A DNA stretch of 64,000 nucleotides from Tritrichomonas musculus (Eukaryota; Parabasalia; Tritrichomonadida; Tritrichomonadidae): NCBI GenBank assembly GCA_039105265.1, contig JAPFFF010000041.1:1346731-1410730 (forward strand), in the 5' to 3' direction. Below, one piece after another: positions 10,761-19,521 of the stretch. Position numbers and translations under genes: made by a program. A model generated the notes under the pieces. It ran no database searches and had not been told where the DNA came from. It saw nothing but the letters and a program-made list of their open reading frames with translations. How positions within the stretch are numbered: position 1 is the first letter of the stretch; each line of letters begins with the position of its first letter.

Positions 10761-12086
10761 ATGAAAGTTGGTGGATATAACAAAGACCACAGGCTAGATT
10801 TTAACATAAATAAAGGAGACAATTCAGTCAAATTTCCGTGCGATAGAAACATCAATGTTTCGGCATTACTGTCCTTTTCAGCCTATCTTAATTCAGTTTG
10901 GGTTAAGCAAAGTGGCGAGGCTTATGCCATTGGTTGCAATCAAAATGGACAAATCTCTTCAACATTACCCAAAGATATTTCAAGTGATACAAAAATAATT
11001 TTATATGATAAAGATGGACAAAAATGCAAGTTTACCTCTGCTGTTTGTGGCAACTATTACACGCTTTATCAAGTTGCAGGCAAAACAAGTAGTGATCCCT
11101 CAAAACTGGTTTATTCTTATATAGATAAAAAGGAAATTTTTCTTAACCTAGGTAAACGGTCACCCCTGTCACTTTTTGGAGGTTCTCTTACCTCAGCTGC
11201 CATTGATACAGAAGGTTCTATAATTCTTGTAACAAAAGATGTTTTTAATTCACCCACCTCAGAAATTAAACCACTTTTTCTTCCAGATTCAGAAAAAGCT
11301 GTCAAAATTGCATGCGGAGACACATCAATAATCGCCCTCAGCCAGAGTGGACGTGTCTTTGAATATTTATTAAATGTAGAAAATGGCTCATTTGCTGAAA
11401 TTCCTGAACTTTCAGATAAGAAAATTAACGAAATAAGTGGAACACATGACCACTTTTTGGCTGTCACTGAAAACGGGAAAGTTTTCGGACGTGGAAATAA
11501 CGAGTACCAAAAGATCGGAATGCCATTTGACATAAAATTTATTAGTAAATTCACTTGTATTGATTCATTGCAGAAATACCATGTTGTTGAAGCTTTCGCA
11601 GGTGCAGCAAATTCATTGTTTAAGACAAAATACGGCGAAATCATCGCTTGCGGATCGAATTTCTATCAGCAAATCGAGATGGGGAATTCAGATGATATTT
11701 ATCCACCGAAAAAAATGCAATTGTCAGGCGATGGCAAGTTTTGTATTTCAGGTGATTTTATATCAATTGTATTAGTTGACGTTGAACCTCCTCCAAACAC
11801 GCCAAACATGAAAATCACATATTTCAAGCCAAATGCATCACCAAGTCCACAGCCAAATGCATCACCAAGTCCACAGCCAAATGCATCACCAAGTCCACAG
11901 CCAAATGCATCACCAAGTCCACAGCCAAATGCATCACCAAGTCCACAGCCAAATGCATCACCAAGTCCACAGCCAAATGCATCACCAAGTTCTCATCGAA
12001 AGAAAAAGATATTTAAGCCAAAAGTATCACCAATAATATCCCCAAAAGACCATATAAAGGTAGAAAAAAAGATGGATTTTATATAA
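10761..12086 (+). CDS. RCC1-like beta-propeller protein with octapeptide tail
   Basis: The 441-residue protein carries repeated segments of the RCC1 type, such as GEAYAIGCNQNGQI, NGKVFGRGNNEYQKIG and YGEIIACGSNFYQQIEMG, each pairing a small-residue turn with an aromatic strand over roughly 340 residues. RCC1-like propellers act as binding scaffolds or exchange factors for small GTPases; no specific partner is indicated. After about residue 350 the fold gives way to seven copies of PNASPSPQ and a basic Lys-rich end (HRKKKIFKPK). Trichomonads carry many RCC1-like genes of this general form. The coding sequence is intact and GC-richer than its flanks. Confidence 0.7.
   Translation: MKVGGYNKDHRLDFNINKGDNSVKFPCDRNINVSALLSFSAYLNSVWVKQSGEAYAIGCNQNGQISSTLPKDISSDTKIILYDKDGQKCKFTSAVCGNYYTLYQVAGKTSSDPSKLVYSYIDKKEIFLNLGKRSPLSLFGGSLTSAAIDTEGSIILVTKDVFNSPTSEIKPLFLPDSEKAVKIACGDTSIIALSQSGRVFEYLLNVENGSFAEIPELSDKKINEISGTHDHFLAVTENGKVFGRGNNEYQKIGMPFDIKFISKFTCIDSLQKYHVVEAFAGAANSLFKTKYGEIIACGSNFYQQIEMGNSDDIYPPKKMQLSGDGKFCISGDFISIVLVDVEPPPNTPNMKITYFKPNASPSPQPNASPSPQPNASPSPQPNASPSPQPNASPSPQPNASPSPQPNASPSSHRKKKIFKPKVSPIISPKDHIKVEKKMDFI
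11829..11990 (+). repeat. 24-bp in-frame tandem repeat, seven units
   Basis: The unit ccaaatgcatcaccaagtcc plus acag repeats with a period of exactly 24 bp, starting at 11829, and encodes PNASPSPQ. The copies are essentially identical, so copy number is probably variable between strains. Confidence 0.9.
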
Positions 12087-12320
12087 TATTGCAATATGAT
12101 ATAATATACGATGACTCAAATGTAATTTCTGAATAGAATGATAAAATTGACGTACAATATAAAAATAAATTTATTTATTTTTTTAAGAGAACATTTTACA
12201 AATTGATAAGTTTATTTTTTTACATAATTGAAATTGAAAAAAACAAAATATCTTTACCAATATAAAATAAAAAAAATTAAATATAGAATATATATTTTTT
12301 TCTTTACTTATTTTATAAAT

Positions 12321-14366
12321 TTAAATTTCATTTGGTTGAGAAAAGTAATGCTTATTTTTGATCATATTAAATCTGCATAAAAGTTGTGATCCTGATGTAT
12401 AACTTTCATTTTTTTCAGAATAATTGGTTGATAAATATGGTTTAATGTTTAAAACTTTTAAAATTTGAATAGTTTCGGGTATATTTTTTTCTGAAAAAGT
12501 GCTAATTTCATTTACCACAAATTTCCTTATATAAAAGCATTCATTTATTATTTTTTTATCATCTATATCAATATTGTCATCATCATTGTAAGTAGGAACT
12601 CCTGCTATATTATTTTCTTTGTAATTTGGAATTTTCACTATGTTATTTTGAAAAAAAATTTTCTTTTTAATTATTTTCCTAGCAACTATGCTCAAAAATA
12701 AATCGGCATCAAGTGAATCATTAAGATCAGATCTTACATTCCCAAAAAAATTTTCTTCGCATTTAGTAGATATTCTTTCAGTACCAACATTTTCGGAACT
12801 ATTTTTTATGGAATCTCCTAAGCAAACTATAGAGTTCAAGTATCTTATAAGATCAATTTTTCTATAAAAAGATAATTTTAATGTATTTTTTGTTTTTTTT
12901 GAAGAAAAACGATCATTTGGATCTGAATTTGGGAAATTGTGAAGTTCAAATTGAAAAATTGAGAAGGCAATATTCAAAAGATTCAATCGGTCTTGTCGTC
13001 CAATAAAAAGAACTTTATCTGCTAAATACCAAAATGTGAATGGTAACAAATAATAAGCAAAAGATATAGTTTCTTTTTGTTTAAGTGATTCAATGAGAAC
13101 TTTTGGTGAAAAAAATTCTAATGCATATTTATCTTTAAATCCACTTTGTATACTTTCATCAGTAAATGCTTTACTTTTTCCTACAGTTAATCCTAAATAT
13201 AATCTTACAACATGTTTATCAACACTCTGTGATTTTTTATTTAAATATAATTTGCATCTAAAAAAACGTTTTTTTTGGCTTTTTAAAGCGTGAAAAAAAT
13301 CTGTAGAAAATGATAATTCTGGCATATTTTTAATTGAATCATACATACTCTGAATTTCTGGGTTATATTTTTTATTTATAATAGATGTGTGCCATGGATT
13401 AGTGGGAGTGTCTGCATCAGTACATATATATTTAATTACAAAACCGTTATTTTTAGCAATTTCTCTAATTTTTTTTGAATTTTCTAATGTTTTTTTACTC
13501 ATCCGACCGTTTAAGTCAAATTCAATATAAATTGGAACATTTGGATAAAAATTATTTATTGGTTGAAGGTAATATAAGCATAAATAATTATTTTTTTTAT
13601 GATTATTGAAAAACATTGGATTTCTTATTCCAATTGTTTGGTCAATTGCTAATGAACAGTTGATTAATGATTCAAAATTCTGAAAAAAAGTATTTTTAAA
13701 TTCATTAAAAATAAAATCCGTTTTTTCAATTGAAGTAAGTGATATTTTATAATCTCCTAAATATTGACGTGAAAAATAATATAAAGTTGTGATAGAAGGT
13801 ACAGGTATAATCTTTTGTAGTGCTTTATATGAACTTGTATTAGTAAAGTACAATCCAAGACAAATGGTCTTATAAAAATCTGAATATCTTCTTCCATAAA
13901 CTGAAACTTTTGCATTTTCTATTAATTCTTGTATGAATAAATCAAAAGAATCATTGTTATTTTTTCTAAATAACAAATATTCAGTTGTATCATACCATAT
14001 TTCACTTTTTTTATTTGATTCTGATTCAATTGTAAATTCATTAATAGCTTCTTGATTTTTTTTATTTAAGTCATCTATTTTAGCTTTTAATTTATTAATT
14101 TCTTGAATTAGTCTAATATATTTAAAATAATAGGAATTTTTTTTAGAAACATCCTCTTTTAGCTTGTTGTTGTACTCTTTAATTTGTTCAATTTCTTCTA
14201 ATAATTTTTTGTTTTCTATTTTCAAATTTTGAAGAACTTTTTGATATTTATCTTCCATTTTGAGATAATTATTTTCCAACGTAGTGATTTTTTCAAGTAA
14301 TTGTGTAATTTGAATAGATTGCTGTTGGTTTAGTTCCCAAATATGATTATATGAAAGTTGATTCAT
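12321..14366 (-). CDS. P/Kolobok-like DNA transposase, 681 aa
   Basis: The N-terminal ~130 residues are a Lys/Glu-rich coiled coil. The rest resembles P-element/THAP9/Kolobok-type transposases: an early Asp in SLAIDQTIG, a central block CTDADTPTNPWH followed by STDFFHALKSQKKRFF (compare the D-x-x-H-x-x-K-x-x-R signature), and a late Glu in TKCEENFFGNVRS that matches the E-N-F-F-G-x-x-R-S signature. A DDE-type catalytic triad is therefore plausible. No THAP zinc finger is visible; the coiled coil replaces it. I found no terminal inverted repeats in the ~230 bp downstream or ~500 bp upstream, so it may be a domesticated or end-lost copy. The reading frame is intact. Confidence 0.5.
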   Translation of the reverse strand: MNQLSYNHIWELNQQQSIQITQLLEKITTLENNYLKMEDKYQKVLQNLKIENKKLLEEIEQIKEYNNKLKEDVSKKNSYYFKYIRLIQEINKLKAKIDDLNKKNQEAINEFTIESESNKKSEIWYDTTEYLLFRKNNNDSFDLFIQELIENAKVSVYGRRYSDFYKTICLGLYFTNTSSYKALQKIIPVPSITTLYYFSRQYLGDYKISLTSIEKTDFIFNEFKNTFFQNFESLINCSLAIDQTIGIRNPMFFNNHKKNNYLCLYYLQPINNFYPNVPIYIEFDLNGRMSKKTLENSKKIREIAKNNGFVIKYICTDADTPTNPWHTSIINKKYNPEIQSMYDSIKNMPELSFSTDFFHALKSQKKRFFRCKLYLNKKSQSVDKHVVRLYLGLTVGKSKAFTDESIQSGFKDKYALEFFSPKVLIESLKQKETISFAYYLLPFTFWYLADKVLFIGRQDRLNLLNIAFSIFQFELHNFPNSDPNDRFSSKKTKNTLKLSFYRKIDLIRYLNSIVCLGDSIKNSSENVGTERISTKCEENFFGNVRSDLNDSLDADLFLSIVARKIIKKKIFFQNNIVKIPNYKENNIAGVPTYNDDDNIDIDDKKIINECFYIRKFVVNEISTFSEKNIPETIQILKVLNIKPYLSTNYSEKNESYTSGSQLLCRFNMIKNKHYFSQPNEI

Positions 14367-14884
14367 GATTTAGATTAAGAAAAACGCCTATAAAAAATTG
14401 AATTAGTTTTTTTATGAAATATTTGAATGATCAGAAAATTGTGTTAAGTTTTATGAAATAATTGTATATCTCAGAATATCGAGTTCTTTTTTATGAAATA
14501 ATTGAGAGTGTGTAAAATATAAACAATTGAAAAATTATGAGTAAAATAACATTTCTGATGTGAAAAAATAAGTAAAGTATTCAAAGATAAGATCTATCTA
14601 GAATAAAATTCCCATCGTCGGAATTTTGGATTTTATAAAATAATTCTTCTTAAAATTGCAAAATATTATCAATATTTCAAGTTTTAACTCAAACTAGCCA
14701 GATTTTTTGAATCAAAATTCATGGAATCATCTATGGATTCAAAAAGATGTGAGATATTCTAAATATATTTTTTAAAAATGTTATTACTTTTAATGTATAT
14801 TTTACAAATAAAAATAAACATTCATAGTAAAATTTTTGCAAAATTTGTATTTTTGTTGTCATTTTTTGAATACATAAAAATTGA
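14367..14884. other. intergenic spacer with small direct repeats
   Basis: No gene is visible. The phrase ttttatgaaataattg recurs (about 14450 and 14491, with a weaker copy near 14410). A candidate initiator TCATTTTTTG lies at about 14860, some 25 bp before the kinase ATG. Confidence 0.5.
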
Positions 14885-16009
14885 ATGTACACCTTAATAG
14901 GGTCTTCCCCAAATAATGTGAGTAAAAGCCCATTAGAACAAAGAATTGACGAACTAACTAACGATAATTCATTGTTGATAGAAGAACTAAAGAAAGTTAA
15001 AGATCTCAATGCAAAACTTGAAGCAGAAAACATGAAACTGAAAGATAAAGAATCATCAATGACTGAAGAACTCGAGAAATCGAAGAAAAGAATCATTCAA
15101 CTCGAAGAATCATTAAAAAGTCAGGAATCTTCACCTGAATCCAAAAGAAAAAGTGAACTTGACATCATCGATACAGAAACACTTGACAAATTGAAGCGTA
15201 TCAAGTCACTCGGAAGAGGCGCCACTTCAGAAGTCTTCGAAGTTGCACGTGAAGAACGTCTCGCGCTGAAAGTTTACTATCCAGAATTAGTCCGTGAAAA
15301 CAAAGACGATGACGATGATGATGATGACGAAGAAGAAGAAAAAGTTGTCATCAACTTCAAGAATGCCCAACGATTCCTTCTTGAATATGAAACCATAAAT
15401 CAGCTCCATCACAAGAACATCATCAAAGCACTTGGCATCAGTTTTGGCGATGCAACGCATCCTCCTGCCATTCTTCTTGAGTACTGCGTTTCGAACCTGA
15501 GGAAGAAGATCAAGAAGCTCAAAAATGAAGAGCGAATTTGTGCAATTGTCGACATCAGCAGTGCAATGAAGGAAGTTCACTCAGTCGGAATCATTCATCG
15601 TGATCTGAAGCTCGAAAACATTTTGCTAGACAAAAATAACAAGGTTAAAGTGAGCGATTTCGGACTCTGCACCTTGATGACAGTTGACAATGAAAGTAAA
15701 AGTCGCACACAAATGGCTGGCACTTTCAAATACATGGCGCCTGAACTCGTGCTTGAAAGAACAGACTACAATGAAAAAGTTGATGTGTACGCTTTCGGCG
15801 TTGTCGTGTTTTCGATACTCACAAAAGGCGATTTGCCAGACATCAAGCTTATCGATGTCGGACTCGGCAAAATGGCTGAAATTCCAGAAAGCATCAGCCA
15901 ATTCTCAGCTAATCTCATCAAAAAGTGCTGGTCATTCAAGCCTGAAGATCGGCCATCATTCGCTGAAATCTGCAAAATATTGGAAGGAAATGAGAGAAAA
16001 CTTATTTAA
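14885..16009 (+). CDS. coiled-coil protein kinase (TKL-like)
   Basis: The 374-residue protein has an N-terminal coiled coil (about residues 15-85) and a complete kinase domain. The Gly loop is LGRGATSEVFEV, the ATP-binding Lys is in LALKVY, the alpha-C Glu is in FLLEYETINQL, the catalytic loop is IIHRDLKLENILL, the metal-binding motif is SDFGLC, the APE motif is MAPELV and the late Arg is in KPEDRPSF. All key residues are present, so it should be active on Ser/Thr. An acidic run of Asp then Glu interrupts the N-lobe after the Lys strand. Trichomonads have many such kinases. The gene is clearly GC-richer than neighbouring DNA; its start follows a candidate initiator at about 14860. Confidence 0.9.
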   Translation: MYTLIGSSPNNVSKSPLEQRIDELTNDNSLLIEELKKVKDLNAKLEAENMKLKDKESSMTEELEKSKKRIIQLEESLKSQESSPESKRKSELDIIDTETLDKLKRIKSLGRGATSEVFEVAREERLALKVYYPELVRENKDDDDDDDDEEEEKVVINFKNAQRFLLEYETINQLHHKNIIKALGISFGDATHPPAILLEYCVSNLRKKIKKLKNEERICAIVDISSAMKEVHSVGIIHRDLKLENILLDKNNKVKVSDFGLCTLMTVDNESKSRTQMAGTFKYMAPELVLERTDYNEKVDVYAFGVVVFSILTKGDLPDIKLIDVGLGKMAEIPESISQFSANLIKKCWSFKPEDRPSFAEICKILEGNERKLI

Positions 16010-16485
16010 TCACCTTTCATTTTCAATGATTAATCAGATTAAAAAATTTTTATTTTATTTTATTATTTTATTTTGAATGGTTTATAATTACAGCACTTTT
16101 TTAAATGGTGCTAATGTGCTTGAGTGGACAGTCGTTGACCAACATCAAAACAATTAAAATGGTGGATGTGACAAAATCAAAACAGAAGTGAAAAATAAAT
16201 TGTATGTCTAAAAAAAAGAAAAAGATTTAACAAGTATAATAATGGTACAATATACATCATTATACTTACTTATAAAAATCACTATAATTTATATATTTAT
16301 AACAATTAAAATAAGTATACTGATTTTGTTCAAAATCTGCTATAATCATACAATTACCATAAATTAATTGGTTTCTTCTGCCTTAAATCATAAAAACTTA
16401 ATAAAGTACCAAAAAATTTTTAGAATTGACTTTTTCAATATAAAATTTTTCATCAGAAAAAAAAATAAACGTAACAAAACTAGAA
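16010..16485. other. intergenic spacer
   Basis: No gene or RNA is visible. Two initiator-like TCA motifs (about 16434 and 16451) lie 30-50 bp before the next ATG. Confidence 0.5.
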
Positions 16486-17301
16486 ATGGCTGATTACTCT
16501 AGTATGAGCGTTCAGGATTTGATTTCTAAAATACAAAATGCAGAGCGTGTTATAGAAAATCAAAAAAAGATGCTTCAAGCTAAAGACCGACTAATTCAGA
16601 CAACAACAGATCAATATAACGAACTACTTGCAGATTATCAAACATTATTATCTACCAGCTATCAAACAGCTGGATCAGTTCCTAGAAGATCACCTCCAGC
16701 ATTGAATGCCCAATTCAGTAAAGGTAATTTTGACGATCAATATCGTCCATCAACTGCTACACCACGCTATAATACATTTGGAGACCAGCCAGCTGAAACA
16801 TTCTCTGAACCTAGGAATCAACAGCAGTTTCCTGCTAAAAACAATTCACAATTTGGTGTAAATAATTTCATGAACAATAACGAAAATAATAACACTCAAG
16901 CGGAAAACAATGTACCTTACTCAAAAAGAGCTTTAGTAAGCAGCATTCAATTTGGAGAAGATGTTCCTGTTGCTCCACAAAGAACATCAATTCAGATCAA
17001 TCAAGATAGAAAAGCTATGAATGACCACTTCCAAGTCGAAATGGACCCTGGACAAGCAACTTCTTTACCTCCATTAGTTGTTGATGTATCAGGAATGACT
17101 GTTGATCAAATGAGATCGAAAGTTGACGAATTAAATATAGAAAGGGCTGAAATTGAAAGGCAATTAAACAAAGCAACACCTAAAGGAAAAATTATGTCGC
17201 ATGTAATTAAAGAAAGAGAAGATTTGGAAAGGCAACTTGAAGAAGTTAATAAAGCTATTTCTCATGTAAAGTTGGAAATTCGGAAAGCATCTAATCATTA
17301 G
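16486..17301 (+). CDS. coiled-coil protein with disordered middle, 271 aa
   Basis: I do not recognise the family. Residues 1-65 form a coiled coil (SVQDLISKIQNAERVIENQK), about 70-150 are disordered and rich in Asn, Gln, Ser and Pro, and the C-terminal ~75 residues form a second, highly charged coiled coil beginning at MTVDQMRSKVDELNIERAEI. Two helical segments around a flexible linker suggest a structural or scaffold protein, perhaps cytoskeletal, but this is inference. The start is the first ATG and is preceded by an A-rich leader. Confidence 0.7.
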   Translation: MADYSSMSVQDLISKIQNAERVIENQKKMLQAKDRLIQTTTDQYNELLADYQTLLSTSYQTAGSVPRRSPPALNAQFSKGNFDDQYRPSTATPRYNTFGDQPAETFSEPRNQQQFPAKNNSQFGVNNFMNNNENNNTQAENNVPYSKRALVSSIQFGEDVPVAPQRTSIQINQDRKAMNDHFQVEMDPGQATSLPPLVVDVSGMTVDQMRSKVDELNIERAEIERQLNKATPKGKIMSHVIKEREDLERQLEEVNKAISHVKLEIRKASNH

Positions 17302-17481
17302 TGCTATTTGTTAAATTGTATAATTAAATGTAAATAATCTCCTGATTGATGGAATACCATTTACCAAAAAATAATAAAATATTTAATATATATAAACAAA
17401 ATTTAAGCAGATGATTAATCTTTACCATATTTTATTCCAAACTCATTTTCTAGTTTATCAAAAGAAATATAAATAAAAAAG

Positions 17482-17494
17482 AAAAAAAAAAAAA
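17482..17494 (-). terminator. RNA polymerase III terminator of tRNA-Asp
   Basis: A run of 13 A on the plus strand, read as 13 T on the minus strand, begins one base after the tRNA 3' end. This is the standard polymerase III stop signal and supports the tRNA as a functional gene. Confidence 0.85.
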
Positions 17495-17495
17495 C

Positions 17496-17565
17496 TCGCT
17501 GGCCGGGAATCGGACCCGGGTCACAGGAACGACAATCCTACATGATACCATTACACTACCAGCGA
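17496..17565 (-). tRNA. tRNA-Asp (anticodon GTC)
   Basis: On the minus strand the 70-nt sequence folds as a cloverleaf. The acceptor TCGCTGG pairs with CCAGCGA, there is a short D arm with the loop containing AATGGTA, the anticodon stem TAGGA/TCCTG encloses loop TTGTCGT with anticodon GTC, and the T stem is CCGGG/CCCGG. No intron is visible. The T loop reads TCCGATT, so position 55, nearly always U (pseudouridine), is C here. A 13-base T run follows directly on the minus strand. The gene lies just outside the inverted-repeat element and the giant Maverick. Confidence 0.9.
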
Positions 17566-17631
17566 TTACATTTTTTAAAATTATTTTTTAAATAAGAAAC
17601 AATATTTTGAATTTTGTATTAAGGGCCGGAA

Positions 17632-18650
17632 GTATCATAATTTTTATTTTATATAACATGACATTTGTTTCTACGGCTTCATTTTTGGACCAAGATGAGT
17701 AAAAAGTTGGTCCATTTTTTTGAGAGAAAAACGATCAAAATTTTCAAAATTCTTTTCATTGAATAAAATTTCATACACACTAAAGAAGTGAAAGCAAAAA
17801 AGAGTATAATGACATTATTTTTTAATAAATAATTTATTTTATTAAGATCTCTTTGTTTTTTTGGTATAAAAATGTATTTTGGACCAAATAATCTAAGAAA
17901 GTGATTTAATGATGCGCGCAATCTAGTATTTTAATTGATTAGTTGGTAATATAAGCATTTGCGCTTCGTTTGATTCATCTTTTTGAACAAGATATTTAAA
18001 AAATATTTTACATTTGCTATAAACTTAATTAGCTTAGTAATTATATAAGCAAGCCAGTACTTCTAATATTTTAGGCAAATAATAAATACTTGCGCAAATA
18101 TAAATCTTTCGAAAATGATTCTTTTTTATAAAATTTTATATTTATTATTAGAATATGAATTTGTATTCAAATTTTTGAATACTTTTATACTAAAATATCT
18201 CAGAATATTTTGGACCAAAGAAAAAAGATTTTTTGGACCATGTAAACTTATTAAAATAACAAGTAAAGCATTCAAAAACTGGTAAATCGGTTTTTTTGGA
18301 CCAAAATGTAAAACTATTTAGACCAGGCGAATTTTTTTTGACCAAGGCGAAATTTTGACGAAAAAAATGGTAATTTTCTATCAATTTTTTGAGAATTTTT
18401 AGATTGGTAGCTTTGAAAAAATAGTTCAAAAAGTTATTCAAAAAAATAAAATTTAAGAGGAAAAAAAATTTTTATTTTAAAGGAAAAAAAAAAGATAAAA
18501 AATATATGATTTCATTTCATTTTTTTTGGGTAAAAATTTACAAAATTTTAATAAGGTCCAATGGACCAAAAAAATTGTCCGTCCAAAGGTCCAAAAATTA
18601 AGCCATATTTGTTTCTTATATAAAAAATTATAACTGATAGGAAATTTTAA
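17632..18650. mobile_element. ~1-kb inverted-repeat element rich in GGACCAAA
   Basis: The left end (about 17632-17712) and the reverse complement of the right end (about 18567-18650) align: both contain TATCA..., TAATTTTT, ATATAA, ACA, then GGCTT(C/A)ATTTTTGGACC and, after a variable gap, TTGGTCCATT. At least eight GGACCA or TGGTCC motifs occur inside, unusual in such AT-rich DNA. No convincing protein is encoded. It looks like a non-autonomous MITE-type DNA element lying between the tRNA gene and the Maverick. Confidence 0.45.
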
Positions 18651-18689
18651 GTAGTTATATATTTGCCACGATTTTTGCACTTCGTTCAA

Positions 18690-18830
18690 AAACCGCGTCA
18701 AATATTTCCCATCCGCGACCCCAGCCCCGCTATGTCAGGTATGATCCCCCACTCCCATTAATGATCTTCCACTGGGCTGCTCTCAGGATTCCTCTCAACG
18801 CTCTGCTAGGAAGGAGGCCTCGTATCGTTA
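18690..18830. other. GC-rich island at the left edge of the giant element
   Basis: This ~140-bp island is more than half G+C, while flanking DNA is about a quarter or less. It contains cccatccgcgaccccagccc and further on gctctgctaggaaggaggcc. One plus-strand frame is open through it with a Pro/Arg-rich translation (HPRPQPRYVRYDPPLPL), but this continues into sequence antisense to the next gene. It could be the terminus of the Maverick, a structured RNA, or a fragment of another repeat. I cannot assign it. Confidence 0.4.
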
Positions 18831-18927
18831 ACATCAAAAAAGCTATAGAAAAAGTTGTTAATTGTGTGGTTTACTTAAAACCTAGTATGAGAGTATTTAT
18901 TAAACGTCCTCTCAATAAACGTCCTTT

Positions 18928-19389
18928 TTATGGCTTCCAATCAGGATCTTTTTTGTCGTCGTCTTTTTCTTCTTCTTTCTTTTCCTCTTCTTCAAATTCG
19001 TCAGATGTTAAAACCCATTCAATATATGGTTCTTTAGGTACTTCAGGGAATTTATTGGTTTCAAAACGATCGTGATCGACTTCTCTTTGAATGAAAGACT
19101 TTGTTGCTTCATATTCAGCACGATCGGTGACAACTTTATCCATTTTGAGGACAACTTTATGTACATTGGTATCAAAATCAAGTGAAAAATTGAGGTCTTT
19201 GCATTGATTTTTGAATGATTGGTACATATAATATATGGCGATTCCTCTTTTGATTCGATCTTTTTCGACTTGATTATAGAAATAGCTTGTAACTGAGATA
19301 TTAGGATTTGGCCTTTCTTGCTCTTTTTGCTTTTCTTGCTCTTTTTGCTTTTCTTGCTCTTGTTCGGGTACCTGTTGCTGGGACGACAT
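18928..19389 (-). CDS. element protein with Glu/Lys/Gln-rich N terminus, 153 aa
   Basis: I do not recognise a family. The N terminus has two copies of EKQKEQ, the middle (about 45-125) is a charged, probably mixed helical domain with DRIKRGIAIYYMYQSF and VHKVVLKMDKVV, and the C terminus is acidic (EEEEKKEEEKDDDKK). I chose the ATG of MSSQQQ because CTCATTTTTTCTC, an initiator-like sequence, lies immediately before it; an in-frame ATG 39 bp upstream is less likely. It is divergently paired with the 676-residue gene over a 132-bp spacer and is the leftmost recognisable gene of the element. Confidence 0.65.
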   Translation of the reverse strand: MSSQQQVPEQEQEKQKEQEKQKEQERPNPNISVTSYFYNQVEKDRIKRGIAIYYMYQSFKNQCKDLNFSLDFDTNVHKVVLKMDKVVTDRAEYEATKSFIQREVDHDRFETNKFPEVPKEPYIEWVLTSDEFEEEEKKEEEKDDDKKDPDWKP

Positions 19390-19521
19390 GAGAAAAAATG
19401 AGGTGATGAGGTGAGCTCGAAAAATCATATTTTTAGCGAGGGACCTAACGGGTTTTCGGGGTGGAGACCGTTTACCAAAAATCTAATTTTTTCTCGTCGC
19501 CTCATCACATCACTTTTTAGC
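19390..19521. promoter_or_regulatory. bidirectional promoter region with ACCGTTTACC block
   Basis: The segment 19466-19518 (gaccgtttaccaaaaatct, an A/T block with ttttttctcg, then catcacatcactttt) is closely matched by 22087-22140 in front of another gene. Each lies between two divergent genes and ends in TCACTTTTT or TCATTTTTA a few bases before an ATG, as expected for a trichomonad initiator. This form differs from the CGGTTTTGACA promoter used further right. Confidence 0.6.

Noticed and set aside
11117-11644. Minus-strand 175-codon frame
   Set aside because: It lies fully inside the RCC1-like gene and has no domain; it is an antisense shadow of a GC-richer coding sequence.
11833-12036. 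Frame reading MHHQVHSQ repeats
   Set aside because: It is the shifted reading of the 24-bp repeat that encodes PNASPSPQ.
15287-15975. Several antisense and shifted frames over the kinase
   Set aside because: The kinase domain is complete on the plus strand; the others show no motifs.
17679-18701. Minus-strand frames of 74-83 codons in the GGACCAAA element
   Set aside because: They are Phe/Lys/Asn-rich translations of AT-rich DNA and cross the inverted ends; no protein features.
18761-19075. Plus-strand frame of 104 codons through the GC-rich island
   Set aside because: Its second half is antisense to the 153-residue gene and turns into Ser/Phe runs; only the island part is unusual, so I report the island rather than a gene.
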